Shown piece after piece: positions 1-10,705 of a stretch of 64,000 nt of DNA. The DNA is taken from contig PUDQ02000003.1 of assembly GCA_002964805.2 (NCBI GenBank), positions 558,001-622,000 of the forward strand, read 5' to 3'. Numbering within the stretch: position 1 is the first letter of the stretch; each line of letters begins with the position of its first letter. Source of the DNA: Trametes villosa. Taxonomy: Eukaryota > Basidiomycota > Agaricomycetes > Polyporales > Polyporaceae. The notes under the pieces were generated by a model. The model worked only from the letters and a program-made list of their open reading frames with translations, was not told the origin of the DNA and searched no databases. The translations under genes and the position numbers were made by a program.

Positions 1-2
1 GG

Positions 3-575
3 ACCCACATCAACCGTGAACGGACCCGACGCGCTGCGCTGCGACACTGCAACGGGGGCGACGCGCCGGCACCGACCTCGGACGACTCGCTCGCGCATCC
101 TGCGCCCACCAGGGAGCCCGACGCGCTTTTTGCGACGCGCACGGCCGCCGACGTCCTGCGGCTCTGCGACCCCGCGGTGCGCACACAGATCATCGCGGAG
201 CGCAACCCGGCCGCCGAGCAGTTCCTCCGCTGGGAGCGCGTCGCGGGCGTCCCCGCGGTCGAGCTCTTTTGGGCGTGGCAAGCTACGCATCGGGTGGCTA
301 CGGCGAGGACGGCGCTGCAGAATACGGTCGAGATGGTACGTGCACGAGGGCCTGAATTCGACGTGCGGCTCTGACCACGTCTTGCGCCGCCGTTCTTTGT
401 ACAGACGGCGGACTCGGACGTCGCGCGGGAGCTCGTCGCGTCCGGCTTGGCCTCACCGAGCCCCGGGCCTTTCGACGGCCAGCCGCCCTTCGCTGCTTCA
501 TTTGGCGGCTGGCCTGGGGACGTGCAGGACGACCATTTCCTCGACTACCAGAATGCCTCCTCTTCGTTCATATGA
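3..575 (+). CDS. 3' end of an unrecognised protein-coding gene (5' end outside window)
   Basis: An open frame enters from the left edge (codons start at base 3), runs to base 335, and continues after a 69 nt intron (336-404, GTACGT...TTGTACAG, phase 0) to TGA at 573-575. The splice restores a frame with strong C/G third positions on both sides, which supports it. About 167 residues are visible. The first part is basic (RERTRR), followed by a Ser/Pro/acidic linker, then a helical-looking stretch with WERVAGVPAVELFWAWQ and many alanines. The tail is rich in Gly/Ser/Phe and ends NASSSFI. No domain is recognised. A regulatory or nuclear protein is possible from composition only. The gene must start to the left of the window. 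Confidence 0.7.
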
Positions 576-1866
576 TCAGCACGCCCCTTCTTGATACATC
601 CGCCTCTTGCTCTGCCACTGCCTTGTACAAACCAACCTCATCCCCATCCGCCTCATACATCAAGCGCGTCCCCCCTCCTCTCGTTTACATAGCAATTCTT
701 GTACTACATGCACCACTATCATCGGAGTCCGGTACCATCCGCTCATGCACGTCCACGCCCCACAGCGCCGTCCCCACACGCCCCGGCTGAGACGACTCGG
801 AGCGCGCCCGAGCCGCACATACCTCCAGTCGTTATCCCGCGGTGCGTCCGCCCGTCATTCCCCTCTCCATGTTTCCGCCTACACATGGCATCCGGGCCCT
901 CCTACACATTCCCTCTCCTACACATTCCCTCTCCGCCTCCCGGGCCGCGCCGTGCGAGAGTGCGCTCGCCGCCGTTTCCTCGCTCGTCCGCAGCGCCGGC
1001 GGCGATGCACGCCCTCGCTCAGTGCCCGCCGACACGCACGGACGTACGTCGTCACGCACTAGGCCCCGCCGGCGAGCGCAAGCGCGCCCGGGCCTGCGGC
1101 AAACGTCGGCGCTGGCAGGTGCGAGCCTGAGCAGCTTGCGGTGTTTGCGCGAGCGGGGGACTTTGGTTCGTGGTTCTACAAGCGGCGGAACCGGGTGGCG
1201 CGTCGGGCGCGTCCCGGGCTCCGCGCATACGATCTACTTGCCCATCGTCTTCAAGCTTCAAGCTTCAAGTCCCGGCGGACGTGCTTGTATTCCAAGCTCC
1301 CAGTCTCTCGACGGCCGTCCGAGTTGTCGAGCAGCAGAAGCCGCGGCAAGCGGCGCGCGGTCCACGCGGATACAGACGGCGGGGACGCGGGCGACGACTT
1401 CCAGTGACCGCGTGCGTATACGTACCGCGCTCGGTCCCGGGTCTATCGCAGCGCGTGCAGATGGGCGTCGCTTGAGCGTACGCCGTGAGCGTCGAGGCCC
1501 GAGTGCGAGCCAGTAACGCGCCGATGGAAGCGGCGCGTCGTGCAAGTCTGGTGCACTCCAGGACGAGGACGGGCGACTGTGCCCATGCGGGGCCGCTGAA
1601 TATGGGCCCCGCACTCCGAGTCTCAGCTGATAGGTGCAACGCCCGCCGTGCCGGGATATGCTAGGCTCGCGGGTCGAAACGTCCGCGTCGGATGGCGCGG
1701 CGCGCCCTAACTATGCGGCCAACCCGAGGTAGCGCATCCCGACGTTTGTGCATTGTGCGCATGTAAGTATCAGTTCGGGGCGACATGCGCCGCGCGGCAT
1801 CGTACATTATATCTACTCCTACACATTTGATACGAAAATGTCCTGTGAATACGCATATTTGAGCTC
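576..1866. other. No gene recognised; two short local duplications
   Basis: Overlapping open frames exist on both strands, but none shows consistent codon bias or a domain. A 16 bp unit (CCTACACATTCCCTCT) occurs twice in tandem at 901-932, and the unit TTCAAGC repeats near 1251-1268. Presumed 3' flank shared by the gene ending at 575 and the gene ending at 1867. Confidence 0.5.
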
Positions 1867-2533
1867 CTACTCCTTGCGGTGCGAGTCTGCGCCGTCCTGC
1901 TGCTCCGGGGGTGGCCACGGGGCTTCGCCCTTGCGGATTTCAACGCCATGGTCCTTCGTCTCGGGCTAACAGTGCGTGTAGCCGTTAGGATTGGTCGAGG
2001 CTGCGTGAGCGTGCGTGCACTACTAACCTTGTGCAGAATCTAATGCACGAGAATCGCGTCAGTAGCGAAGAGAGTCAGAGGTCCGTTCAGACTTACCGTG
2101 CCTCGGATCTCCTGCACGCCGGGAATCCCGTCCGAGTGAGCATATATCCGCGCGATATCATACAATTGGACGTTACCTTGGCGTATCCTGTATCATTACA
2201 TATGTGAGCAGACGGTATATACCCTCCAGGAGCGCACGGAACACGTACCAACGACCTGCTGCGGGAACGAGGGCTTGTCCGCGGCGGCGTGCTTCACGCC
2301 GCCCGCGCCGGGCTGCGTCGCGGCTACCGCAACGTCGCACTCCTTCAGCTCGGCCATAAAATGCAGGACATATCAACGCGCGTACCTTGCTGAGTGGGCG
2401 TCGTGACCTGCGTCGCCGGCGCGGTCTCCGTTGGGGGCGCGGGCTGGAAGTCAGTGGTGGGGCGGTGCGCGGCGGCGTCGGCTTTGCCGTCGAGAGGGAT
2501 GTGCGTGGACGGGCGATCTTGCGAGGACGACAT
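1867..2533 (-). CDS. Small conserved-looking protein assembled from six exons, three of them microexons
   Basis: Reading the minus strand, exons are 2533-2386, 2323-2249, 2187-2177, 2111-2097, 2039-2028 and 1965-1867. The introns (52-65 nt) all have GT...AG ends, and phases are consistent throughout (1,1,0,0,0). The product is 119 residues: a Ser/Thr/Pro/Ala-rich N-terminus (start MSSSQDRPS), then a tighter C-terminal core reading PSFPQQVVGYAKEIRGT, ILHKPETKDHG and a charged end DSHRKE. Exons 3, 4 and 5 encode only YAK, EIRGT and ILHK. The core looks like a small fungal family I have seen as hypothetical protein, but I cannot name it. The first intron's acceptor (2324) was chosen because the nearer AGs give the wrong phase. 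No signal peptide or membrane segment is seen. Confidence 0.65.
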
Positions 2534-3966
2534 GGCGAGCGTGATGGCAGTTAGTCGTCAAGAGATGTGTGAGTGCTGTCCGCCCATGGCGCGGTCGCGT
2601 TTAAGTACGCACTGGGTGGTGGTGCCGGCTGGCTATGACATCATAGCAGCCCGAAAGAGCAGAGGCGTGCAAATAGGCGCTAGACGAACGAACTTCAGAT
2701 CTTGAGACGCCCGGGCGACGCGTGTCCCTGCCATCCTTGCCAGCTTGCGCTTACATGGCGACGACAACGGCGACAGACGGTTTATGTCATGCACTCCCCC
2801 CAATGATGGTCTGCCAACGAGCATGACTGGAGGCGCGTTTGCAGTGGCATATCAACCCAAGTTACCAGCTCGTCTAGCTTTCAGACGGCGGCTTTGCGAC
2901 GACCGCTAGTTCATGTCCAGCCCACCCCGTATCACCGGTGAGTGTTCGATATATGCCTTCCTACTGACATACTCTGGCCCTCTTTTCACGATGCAACTCG
3001 CCTTCGCAGAGCAAGATATATGCGATGTTTCATCTTCACAACCAACGACGACGATTTGGATGGCATATTTCTGCCTTTAGGCTATTGTCGACGGCAGTCC
3101 GGGCCCAGCGGTGGCTTCGCCGCCATCGCTGGTGCTCTGCGCACCGGGGCCATGACGTGGGGCAGTCACTTGGATTACCAGTGGCTACCCCTGTCGCCAG
3201 TACCACGATGCTGCCCGGCCTCCGTTTTTCGCGTCCACACCGTATCGCGTCGTTGCGCCGCGAATCATCCTCAACTGCTGCCAAAGGGCGGCTCATAGCC
3301 GTCCCTCGAAATCGAGCTTACGCCTCGGCGGCAAGTCCTGTCGCATAGTCCTCATTGCAGTAGCGTCTCGTTGCGCACCGGGCGCACTGCTTTCTGCGCC
3401 ATTGTGCCGCTACCGGTGCGACTCCAAGGCGCGCACACAACTCAGGCCTGCTTATATGCGCGTTGTTCGTGCGAAATCGCGGGCGATGCGTCGAGAGTGA
3501 AGCGCTGTCCCGCCGGTCTACCCACACGCTGCATTCGGCGGCGAATAGTGCGCTAGGAGGTGCTTGGTCGGACCCTCGCCTGGGTAGGAGCCTTACCCGG
3601 CGGCGGCGGCGGCCAGGAGAGCCAGGACGGTCGACGATGGGAGGGTGTGCAAGGCTTGGGCAAGGTTGCGGGCGGATCGTAGACATGCATGAAGTGACTT
3701 ACGGTTGCTCGTACGTTAACGAGCGAAGAGCTCGCCCGGTAAGAAGCTGTGGACCTATCCCTTGACGTCGCCGCAGTGCTGACGCAAACGCAAATACATA
3801 TACAGGTATAATGATGATGGTGATGTATGGGATAAATACGATAAATACTGCCCGGGGTATAGACTTTGCACGGAGGGGAATCGAGGTAGAAGAAGTGGGG
3901 GTATAGTAGAGAGTCTGGCCAAGCGTCCGCCCTGGAGCACCTGCCCAGCCATCGTCCCGCCGCCGC
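2534..3966. other. No gene recognised
   Basis: Divergent spacer upstream of the minus-strand gene starting at 2533, and 3' flank of GHGH copy 1. Open frames of up to about 120 codons occur on both strands (for example 2942-3298 plus), but without codon bias, introns or motifs that I can defend. Confidence 0.4.
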
Positions 3967-4512
3967 TCATGCAGCGCCGAACACGGCCAAGCCCTCGTCG
4001 TCGGACGCGTCCCCCGCGCCCTCCGGTCCCGCCCTCGACACATCCACATCCGCATCCACAGCGTGCGCGCCCTCCTCGGCCGCGTGCAGCATCTCCTCGT
4101 GCTCCATCGGCGGCATCAGCGCACCGTTGCCGACGAGCGCATGCCCATCCTCTGCCCCATCCTCGTCCTCGTCGTCCTCCACGGCGGAGGAGAACAAGCC
4201 GCTCCTGCGCGTCGCGCGCGCGGACATGCGCAGGCACGTCGGCGTCGCGGGCGAGTCGCGGCCGGGGAGCAGCACGGCGGGGTGCCCGTGCCCGGGCGTG
4301 AGCTCCGGCCGTGCGATCGCGATATGGCCGTGGCCGGCGGTGGTGGTCGGCGTCGCGATGCGCGCGAGCGTCTGCGCGGAGGGGATGACGACGTGGATCG
4401 CGGGGTGGGCGCTGTGCAGGGCGGGCCGGCGTGTGGTGGTGGTGGATGAGGAGGGGACGGGAGCGGGGGTGGTGAACGGGCCCGCGGCGGTGGAAGTAAT
4501 AGGAGAAGACAT
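3967..4512 (-). CDS. GHGH family, copy 1 (orphan low-complexity protein, 181 aa)
   Basis: Single exon from ATG 4512 to TGA at 3967-3969. The N-terminus (1-30) is Ser/Thr/Pro-rich, followed by the family segment IHVVIPSA (39-46). Gly-His-Gly-His boxes lie at residues 60-63 (TTAGHGHIA) and 74-77 (TPGHGHPA). The basic/serine block SARATRRSGLFSSA is at about 97-110, followed by an acidic Asp/Glu-rich half and an MPPMEHEE motif. No signal peptide, transmembrane helix or known domain is seen. The longer open frame reaching 4677 is not used because TATA-to-ATG spacing and family alignment favour MSSPITST. A TATA box (TATAAGAA) lies at 4640-4647, 128 bp upstream. Function unknown. His boxes could bind metal and RRS could be a kinase site, but both are guesses. 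Confidence 0.75.
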   Translation of the reverse strand: MSSPITSTAAGPFTTPAPVPSSSTTTTRRPALHSAHPAIHVVIPSAQTLARIATPTTTAGHGHIAIARPELTPGHGHPAVLLPGRDSPATPTCLRMSARATRRSGLFSSAVEDDEDEDGAEDGHALVGNGALMPPMEHEEMLHAAEEGAHAVDADVDVSRAGPEGAGDASDDEGLAVFGAA

Positions 4513-4639
4513 CGGGGCGATGGTCGATTCAGTGGAGAGGTGGAGGGTTGGTCGGTGAGGTTGAGTGCGGGTGGTTTGAGTGGCTGGATGTGGAGGTGTT
4601 GTGGTGAGTGAAGTCCGTGACGGTACTCGTCCGACCACA

Positions 4640-4647
4640 TTCTTATA
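4640..4647 (-). promoter_or_regulatory. TATA box of GHGH copy 1
   Basis: TATAAGAA on the minus strand, 128 bp before the ATG, matching the spacing in the other eight copies. Confidence 0.5.
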
Positions 4648-4679
4648 CAAGTTGCGATACACCTGCAGGCGAGCCACAG

Positions 4680-5532
4680 TCGCTCACTTTGACTGGCAGG
4701 CCAGGCCTCACTCGATTCCGGCCACAGCTTCCCCAGGGCGCGCCAGGGCCATAACGCGGCGTGATATCCAACGCACAGCGGGCGCGACGCCACCCGCCCG
4801 TACCTCCACTCGCAAGCCCCGGCCAGCAGTGACCACAGTCCCAAGTGCGCGTTCGCGCACGTCTATCTATCTTCCTCTCGCCCTAACGCAGATGGGCCTG
4901 TCCAACGCACCACGGCCTCGCGATCCCAACGAACTGTTCAGAAGTTCGCGAGCGGATGGCGCACCGCCGCCGTGTCAAGCTCGTCGGCGGCCGCGCGATG
5001 ATCTGGATCTTGCACAGCTTGCAGTCATTGTTGGACTGGGCTGGTCGACAGATATGGCGCGGATCGGGGGACTGTGTTGAGTTCTCCACGCGGGCGCACT
5101 CAGTGTGCCAGGTACCGGGTACCTGCAGTACTATGTCGGGCGGGCGTGAGGGCACTCGCAGGATAGAAGGCGAATGTTGGCCGATGTTCAACTTTGTACC
5201 GGTCGACCAATACGGAACAGAGCCCTCACTCAGCGCTGCTTTCGCCGTGGACGTGGAACAGAAGCCGTCTTGGCACGACATATCCGGCAGGAGCGACCGT
5301 AGGATTCGCGCTTACAGCGATATATCGGCGGCACGGTCGATGGGGCGAAGGCGCGACTCGCTCACGAACACGGACAGGCACGCTTGGATAGAAGCCTGGG
5401 ACGTCGGGGTAAACATTGCACGACCAATGGCTACATCACGGAATGTTTCTAAGTCCTGACTCGTACCAGCGAGTGACCCATGGCTGAAAATAGCCCGCTA
5501 CCGCACCCGCACTCGCGTTCGCCGCCCGTCCC
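4680..5532. other. No gene recognised between GHGH copies 1 and 2
   Basis: Holds an open frame on plus (4956-5459) and one on minus (4883-5281), neither with a recognisable domain. The Cys/Trp content is odd for chance, but no splice-supported model could be built. A GGTACC-centred palindrome sits near 5110-5122. Confidence 0.4.
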
Positions 5533-6042
5533 TCAAGCCGCCCTCAAGAGAGCTACGGCGCCGTCCTCGGGCTCCACCGGGGACCCCGTCCGGGAGCTCT
5601 CGACGCTCGCCGAATGCCGGTGCTCCTCTTCATCGCCGCCCTGAGCCCCCTGCGGGAGCGTGTCCTTGTCTTGCTCGGCCATCGTGTCAAGGTGTGCATC
5701 CGCGTCGCCCGCGGCAGAGGTGGGGGTGGAGGTGGAGAAGCGGCTTCTCAATGCCATCGCGCGGGCGGACCTGCTCGGCGCTGTCGGCGTGACGGGAGAG
5801 TCGCCGTACGTGGCGGGGGATGCGCACGCGCACGCGCCGTTCCCTAGCCCAGCCGTGCGCACTGGCGGCGGGGTTGAGAGTATGTTGGACTGTGGGCCGG
5901 CGATAGCGGGATGTCCCTTGTTCAATGTGCTGTTGTGCGCGGGGGCCGGGATCACGACGTGGATGGGGTGTGCGATGAGGCCGTGGCAGCGCGTGGTGGA
6001 CGTGGCGGGGACGGTGGCGGGGACAGTAGGGATGGTCGACAT
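5533..6042 (-). CDS. GHGH family, copy 2, with the GHGH box lost (169 aa)
   Basis: Single exon, ATG 6042 (MSTIPTV), TGA at 5533. Closest relative is copy 5 at 20717: shared IHVVIP/IHVIIP, TLNKGHPA, SPATYG, the Ser/Arg block and the acidic ASVESSR tail. Where copy 5 has TPGHGHGAC, this copy reads TAGLGNGAC (residues 65-68), so both histidines of the hallmark box are gone. The Ser block reads RAMALRSRFSTS, also degraded from RRSSLFS. The frame is intact with no stop, so this may be a diverging gene rather than a pseudogene. A TATA box TATAAATA sits 124 bp upstream, the same distance as in copy 5. Confidence 0.7.
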   Translation of the reverse strand: MSTIPTVPATVPATSTTRCHGLIAHPIHVVIPAPAHNSTLNKGHPAIAGPQSNILSTPPPVRTAGLGNGACACASPATYGDSPVTPTAPSRSARAMALRSRFSTSTPTSAAGDADAHLDTMAEQDKDTLPQGAQGGDEEEHRHSASVESSRTGSPVEPEDGAVALLRAA

Positions 6043-6165
6043 CTTTGAAGGGTGGGTTGGTTGTAGTATGAGATAGAAGAGTACTGGATATGTGAGGTCG
6101 CTTCGGCTGCGCCTGAATGAGTACTGAGTGCTGCGTTGAATGCCGTTCAGCGTCGCCCACATCCG

Positions 6166-6173
6166 TATTTATA
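6166..6173 (-). promoter_or_regulatory. TATA box of GHGH copy 2
   Basis: TATAAATA inside a block shared with the copy 5 promoter (TCGAGGTACGTCGTA then TATAAATACGG, GTGGGCGA, GCTGAACG). Distance to the ATG is 124 bp in both copies. Confidence 0.6.
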
Positions 6174-6199
6174 CGCAGTACGACGTACCTCGAGAATAG

Positions 6200-7306
6200 C
6201 TCCGCGTGAGGCATATGCTTGTAAATACTACCGAACAGGCAGCAGCGCAACGGCGTTGTTCGCCACGGGCGCGTCGCGCCGTGCGCAGGCTCTTGTGCTA
6301 ATCTTTGACGAATCGCCGCGTGGGCCAGTGTTGGGAGCACCGGGAGGAAGTCATGCATCTTTCGGCTTGATGTCGAACATAGTAGACATATCCATGGTTT
6401 GCGACGGTGTTCCGGTGTTTGTTCGATGATGGGCCGACGGCGAAGGTCGAGCGATCAAGAGTCCCTCCGCAGTGGCATGCTTGACGGAATCTGCAGGGTA
6501 GCGAGTCCTGCGAACAGTAACCTCAAGCAATCTCTGGGAGCACAATCAGAGCTTACAAGTATATGTGGAAACTCGCGGCCAGCCGGGACAACGCAAACGC
6601 CGCCACCCGGGAAGACGCTGCTCGCCCGAATTCTACGGTGACTGCAACACGGTGTTCATGCCGCCGAGTGTTGCCGTGCACACCGACACGGACGGAGTTG
6701 GCGTGCTGTTACGGATGTACGTCGACTTGTCAACGCCTAGGTAGCGGATGATTGAGATGATTAGCATTGTGCTGCCATGTATCTATCTTCGGAGTGCGGA
6801 CTCGCGTCCGTGAACAAGATGGGCTTACGGAGGGGGTGACGGCCTGATCGGTGCTCCATTGACGAGATGCTATCAGCAACTACGTTTGTCGCTACAGGCT
6901 GTGAGGTGTTGTATCCGGCAGCATCGAAGATGCGAAACGAGGACAAGTCGAGGTAGGCCGAGCATAGCCACCCGATACTGAACACCTCGGCAAAGGCCGG
7001 GATCTTGAGGCAGTACCGCAAGGACTCGGGGCGGCAGAGCAGGGACTCGAGCAAACGCAGATTGAATATAAGATTAAGCGGACCAGAATACAGTAATTGG
7101 CGGTAGGCAGAGTACCGATGACAGGGCTACAGTGTAAACATAGGTGATACATAGTAAGTTAGATAGGCTTATGAAGAGGCACTGGCGAGGAAGGCTCGGA
7201 ATAATGATAGCGGAAGGGAACGTGTCGTGTATCGTATGTATGCGCTCCCAGTACCAGCCGGGAGGGACCCTAGGGAGAAGGGGATGTGGGGGATGTGTGT
7301 CGTCGC
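6200..7306. other. Spacer between GHGH copies 2 and 3; no clear gene
   Basis: The part next to copy 3 (about 7140-7300) is homologous to the 3' flank of copy 4 (about 19380-19460), sharing CGGCTGGYACTGGGAG and CACGACAC followed by a Ct-rich run. It therefore belongs to the inverted duplication. The remainder holds short open frames only. Confidence 0.4.
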
Positions 7307-7831
7307 TCAGGCCATGCTGAAGCTGATACTAGGGACGTCTTGAGAATCGTCGGACGCCTCCACAGCGGACCCCGCCCTCGAGCTCTCGGCGCTCTCCGAG
7401 CGGCCATCTTCATCGGTACGCAAGGAAGCTTCGTCCTCCTCCAGGGGCGGTGTCATGGCACCGGACTGGGGCGCCTGCGCGTCGCCCACGTTGGAGGCTG
7501 AGAACGGGTTGTTCATCCGCATCGCCTGCGCGGACAAGCGCAGGTGCGTCATCGTTGCGGGGGAGTGGTGGGCAAAAGGGAGCGCGAAGAACGTCTCCTT
7601 AGCCGGGTGGCCGTGTCCGGGCGTGTCGAGGGTGCTCATGATCGCGTCGGGCGAGGGAAGGACCTCGGCGGGGTGGCCGTGGCCGCCTGTGACGGTGGGG
7701 GTGGCGATGTGCGCAAGCATCTGTGCGGAGGGGATGATGACCCTGTGAAGGGAGGCCCGGCGCGTCGCGGATGAGGAGGGGACGGAATTATTCGACTCGG
7801 CGGGGACGGCGGAAGGGATGATAGACGCCAT
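7307..7831 (-). CDS. GHGH family, copy 3 (174 aa)
   Basis: Single exon, ATG 7831 (MASIIPSAVP), stop at 7307. N-terminus is Ser/Ala/Pro-rich, then SATRRASLHRVIIPSA (21-36). GHGH boxes lie at 50-53 (TVTGGHGHPA) and 72-75 (TPGHGHPA). The Ser-block position reads QAMRMNNPFSAS, then a GAMTPPLEEDEAS motif and an acidic tail with SAESSRAGS. It is the mirror partner of copy 4, with which it shares the start MASI, SATRR-SLH-VIIPSA, RMNN-FSAS and MTPPLEE. No signal peptide or known domain. Function unknown. Confidence 0.78.
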   Translation of the reverse strand: MASIIPSAVPAESNNSVPSSSATRRASLHRVIIPSAQMLAHIATPTVTGGHGHPAEVLPSPDAIMSTLDTPGHGHPAKETFFALPFAHHSPATMTHLRLSAQAMRMNNPFSASNVGDAQAPQSGAMTPPLEEDEASLRTDEDGRSESAESSRAGSAVEASDDSQDVPSISFSMA

Positions 7832-7945
7832 CGGGAGTGGGTTGGCAGAGGAGATGGCGAATAAGGTTGGTAGCGAGTGGCAGGAGGCGAATTGGCTCTG
7901 GCTGGGAGTGGAGTTGGTGAGAGACGTTCGAAGCCATCAGCCCGA

Positions 7946-7953
7946 CTATTATA
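7946..7953 (-). promoter_or_regulatory. TATA box of GHGH copy 3
   Basis: TATAATAG on the minus strand, 115 bp upstream of the ATG. The partner copy 4 has TATAAGAG at 118 bp. Confidence 0.5.
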
Positions 7954-8231
7954 CTGGACACGGCCGCGACGCACCCCTAAGGCAAGCCGATTTGATAAGC
8001 CCAGTGAACAGCAGCTCACGCTGGCCACAGCGTCGAGTCGTGAGCACATCACGCCAAATGCAACGCGGGGCACTGCGCCTGGAACGTGGTATTGCAGCGT
8101 AAAGCGGCCCCACCAGATGACTCCTGTTGGAAACCACGGCTCGTCAATCCGCACTTCGCCCTCGAGAACGCGTACCTGAGTGATTCTTGTAGGCACGAAC
8201 GGCCCGGGCCTGTAACACGGCGAGGCGGGCG

Positions 8232-10300
8232 CCGAATCGTCCTCGCTGCGGTGCAACGTGCTGTAGGGGAGTTCGTGAGAACCCGAGGAAGACGGTGTGG
8301 TGGACGCTCATGTCCGCCTTCATTTCATTCTGAATCGCTGATCTGTACCGTCATGCGTTTACCCTTGACGTTAAGCGAGATTGCAGGCCGAACAGATCTG
8401 GGATCGTACTGCCAGTGGACCGCCTCATCGCGTCGGACGTGGTCAGCGGACCGCGGATGAGACACCTATGACCATGCCCGGAGTGCGCGACCTGGAGTAC
8501 ATGCGCAAGGACTTTCGGATGGGAACGCCGGCAAAGATCTGCGCGAATGCGACGTTAGGCGTATCGCCGGACAACGCATTCGAAGCAACAGGCGTACCTC
8601 TATTGTATTGCCTTCGAGAACGTATATTCGGCCTCTGGGGGCTTGAATAAGAACCATCAGAGTGAATTCCGGGTGCCCACTCCGGGCCGATGAAGCTCGT
8701 GAGCTGAACGTTCCGCCGTTTTGCCGTTTGAACAAGTCCTCAGGGGCATTCGTGCGTCGTTCACGAATGTACTTGACCCATGAGGTTTGGTGCCCGCCTC
8801 CCCACTACCGTGCTCTTCCATAATGTGAGGTCATGTCCGCTTGCAAGGCCAAGGGCAATCGCGCACCTAGGCAGCACGCACCCAGTTGCAGGTGGAGCTC
8901 GCGCAGCCCAAACAGGACATCAGCCACATTTCTCCTCGCACTGCGGCTGTGCATTCGCGATCGTCGCGAAGTCCAAGTAGGCTAGGATCGCACGGCCGTG
9001 ACCTACATGGGCGACGGGGTAAGGAGGACAGGAGCCAACCACGCATCAGTCTGGTCGGGCCCACCGCGGTCTGTATGACTAGTCGTAGATATAAGGCGTG
9101 TCAGGGGATTTGCGTGCAGGAACTCACCTGGTGGAAAGCGCAGCGGGTGGACGCCGTGTCCTTCTGTTCGGCGATATGGGCAGCCTGCAGCTGACTTCGA
9201 CCTTCTGCGAATCTGGAGATGATCGATCTGCGGCAGGGGCAATAAAACGCTTGAGCTCTCCCACAGGCCGGCTTTCACGAACGTGCAGGCCGGCAGAACG
9301 TCATACATTCGTCTCCGCGACGTGAGGACGAGACATGTGCGGGGAGATGATGCATCTCACCTCTGACTGCCCCGCGAAAGAGGTCCCAGCCTTCTCGAGG
9401 CAATCTGACTGCGCCTCCGAGGGATGTAGTACCAACGCGGACGTCGGCGGCGTCCTGGAGCACCCCCATGGTAGCGCGCCGCCGCGCGGTACATGACAAG
9501 CCAGCCAGGCGGGTCGAGATGTATTACGAGGCCTCACTGTGCATGCAATCGCGCCTTCGGTCGTCACCGCGACACAGGGGCAGGTATCGGCGCGGGGCGG
9601 GGCAGGCGACGCTGCTGGCAGCCTCATTTGCACCTTGAAGTTTCGGCCTTGTTGCCTATCATCGGAACCTGCGGGTACGCCAAACATCAGTTGCATCCTG
9701 CGCAGTCGGCTTGGGGTGTGGCTTTTCACCAAAAGATTCCTCGCGATCGTCGGCGTATCCACTTGGTAGCGGAGACGCGAGTCCGACCTGCGCGCAGCCG
9801 TTAGCCCCTCAAGTCATATCGCAGCACCACAACGCAACCTCTCACCTGCCTATAGTGTACCTTACCCATGCCCCCAGGCCTCGCAAAGAGGGGCCGGGTT
9901 TCACGAGCTGTCGTCGCCGTCAGTGCGGAGACAGGGTCAGCATAATATTCAACATTCGACACGTGTGGGCGCTGTGGTGGACTCCGCAGTACATCTCATT
10001 CGCTCATCTGGGACCGGGCGACTTAGCGAGGTAAAGAGCCAGCAAAGGCGTGTCGTCGGGGCGAAGGTTCGGTCGAGAGGGAAACGACGCGTATGCGCTG
10101 CGCATTTGCGGTCTAAAGACTCCGGGCAGCTGGACCCTGGAGAATCAGAAGGCTGGAATCCGGGCGTGGTTCTCGCACACCAACGCCCGGGGAATGCGCA
10201 CAGCGCGAAGCGCACCCTAACGGCGTTGACGCGGTCCATTGCAGGCGTGCTACAGTAGATCCTGAGCACAAACAAGTGGTCAACAAACTACGCACTGCTC
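8232..10300 (-). pseudogene. Possible decayed multi-exon gene, no product recognised
   Basis: The minus strand has several short protein-like stretches in shifting frames, each ending at a donor-like GTACG or GTGAG. Examples are a segment reading GRIYVLEGNTIE before GTACGC at about 8568, one reading AQIFAGVPIRKS nearby, and one with MQLMFGVPAGSDDRQQG at about 9680. I could not join them into one phase-consistent model. They may be remnants of a gene, or chance in GC-rich DNA. No clean gene is present in this 2 kb. Confidence 0.2.
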
Positions 10301-10705
10301 GATATAGGTCTGTCGATCTTGGAATCCATCACATTGGACGGCCGGGCCGGGCGGGGATACAAGCAAGTATATGTTTGCATCGCCAAACTGCGAAGACGTG
10401 CGTGCGGGCACATGAGCTGCGTTCCGCAGATAGGATTGACATGGTTTGGGATGAGTGTGAGAGGATGCGAGACGAGGCGAACATAAGTATAGACAGCGAT
10501 GCAGGGTCCGTGCAGCGTGCGTGCGACAGGACAGCAGAACGAGGGAGGAGGGAGATGAGCCAAGAGACGATGTGAGCGGAGGCCCCGGGCCTCGGTGACC
10601 AAGCGAGAGAGAGGGGGGTAAGCAAGCAGCGAGAAGCATGTACAGCGAAGGCGAGCAGAGCGACAGGAGGACGGGGTGCAAGATGGAAGAAGTCGGACAC
10701 GGGGA

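Larger units (their letters stand above)
5533..8240 (-). repeat. Left arm of an inverted segmental duplication (GHGH copies 3 and 2)
   Basis: Read on the minus strand, the order is a conserved upstream block (CAGGCCCGGGCCG ... ACTCAGGTACGCGT-CTCGAGG at about 8160-8225), copy 3, its 3' flank, then the copy 2 promoter and copy 2. The same order occurs on the plus strand at 18460-21244 (copy 4, copy 5). Coding parts and promoters align, while the spacers are mostly diverged, so the event is not recent. Confidence 0.7.

Noticed and set aside
842..1516. 224-codon plus-strand open frame
   Set aside because: Arg/Ser/Ala-rich with no motif, no splice context and overlapping frames on the other strand of equal length. 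Typical of GC-rich non-coding DNA.
4063..4844. Long antisense and shifted open frames across GHGH copy 1 (and likewise across copies 2, 4, 5, 8 and 9)
   Set aside because: They lie opposite or out of phase with the family frame, are Arg/Ala/Gly-rich, and are not conserved between copies. High GC at third positions opens shadow frames.
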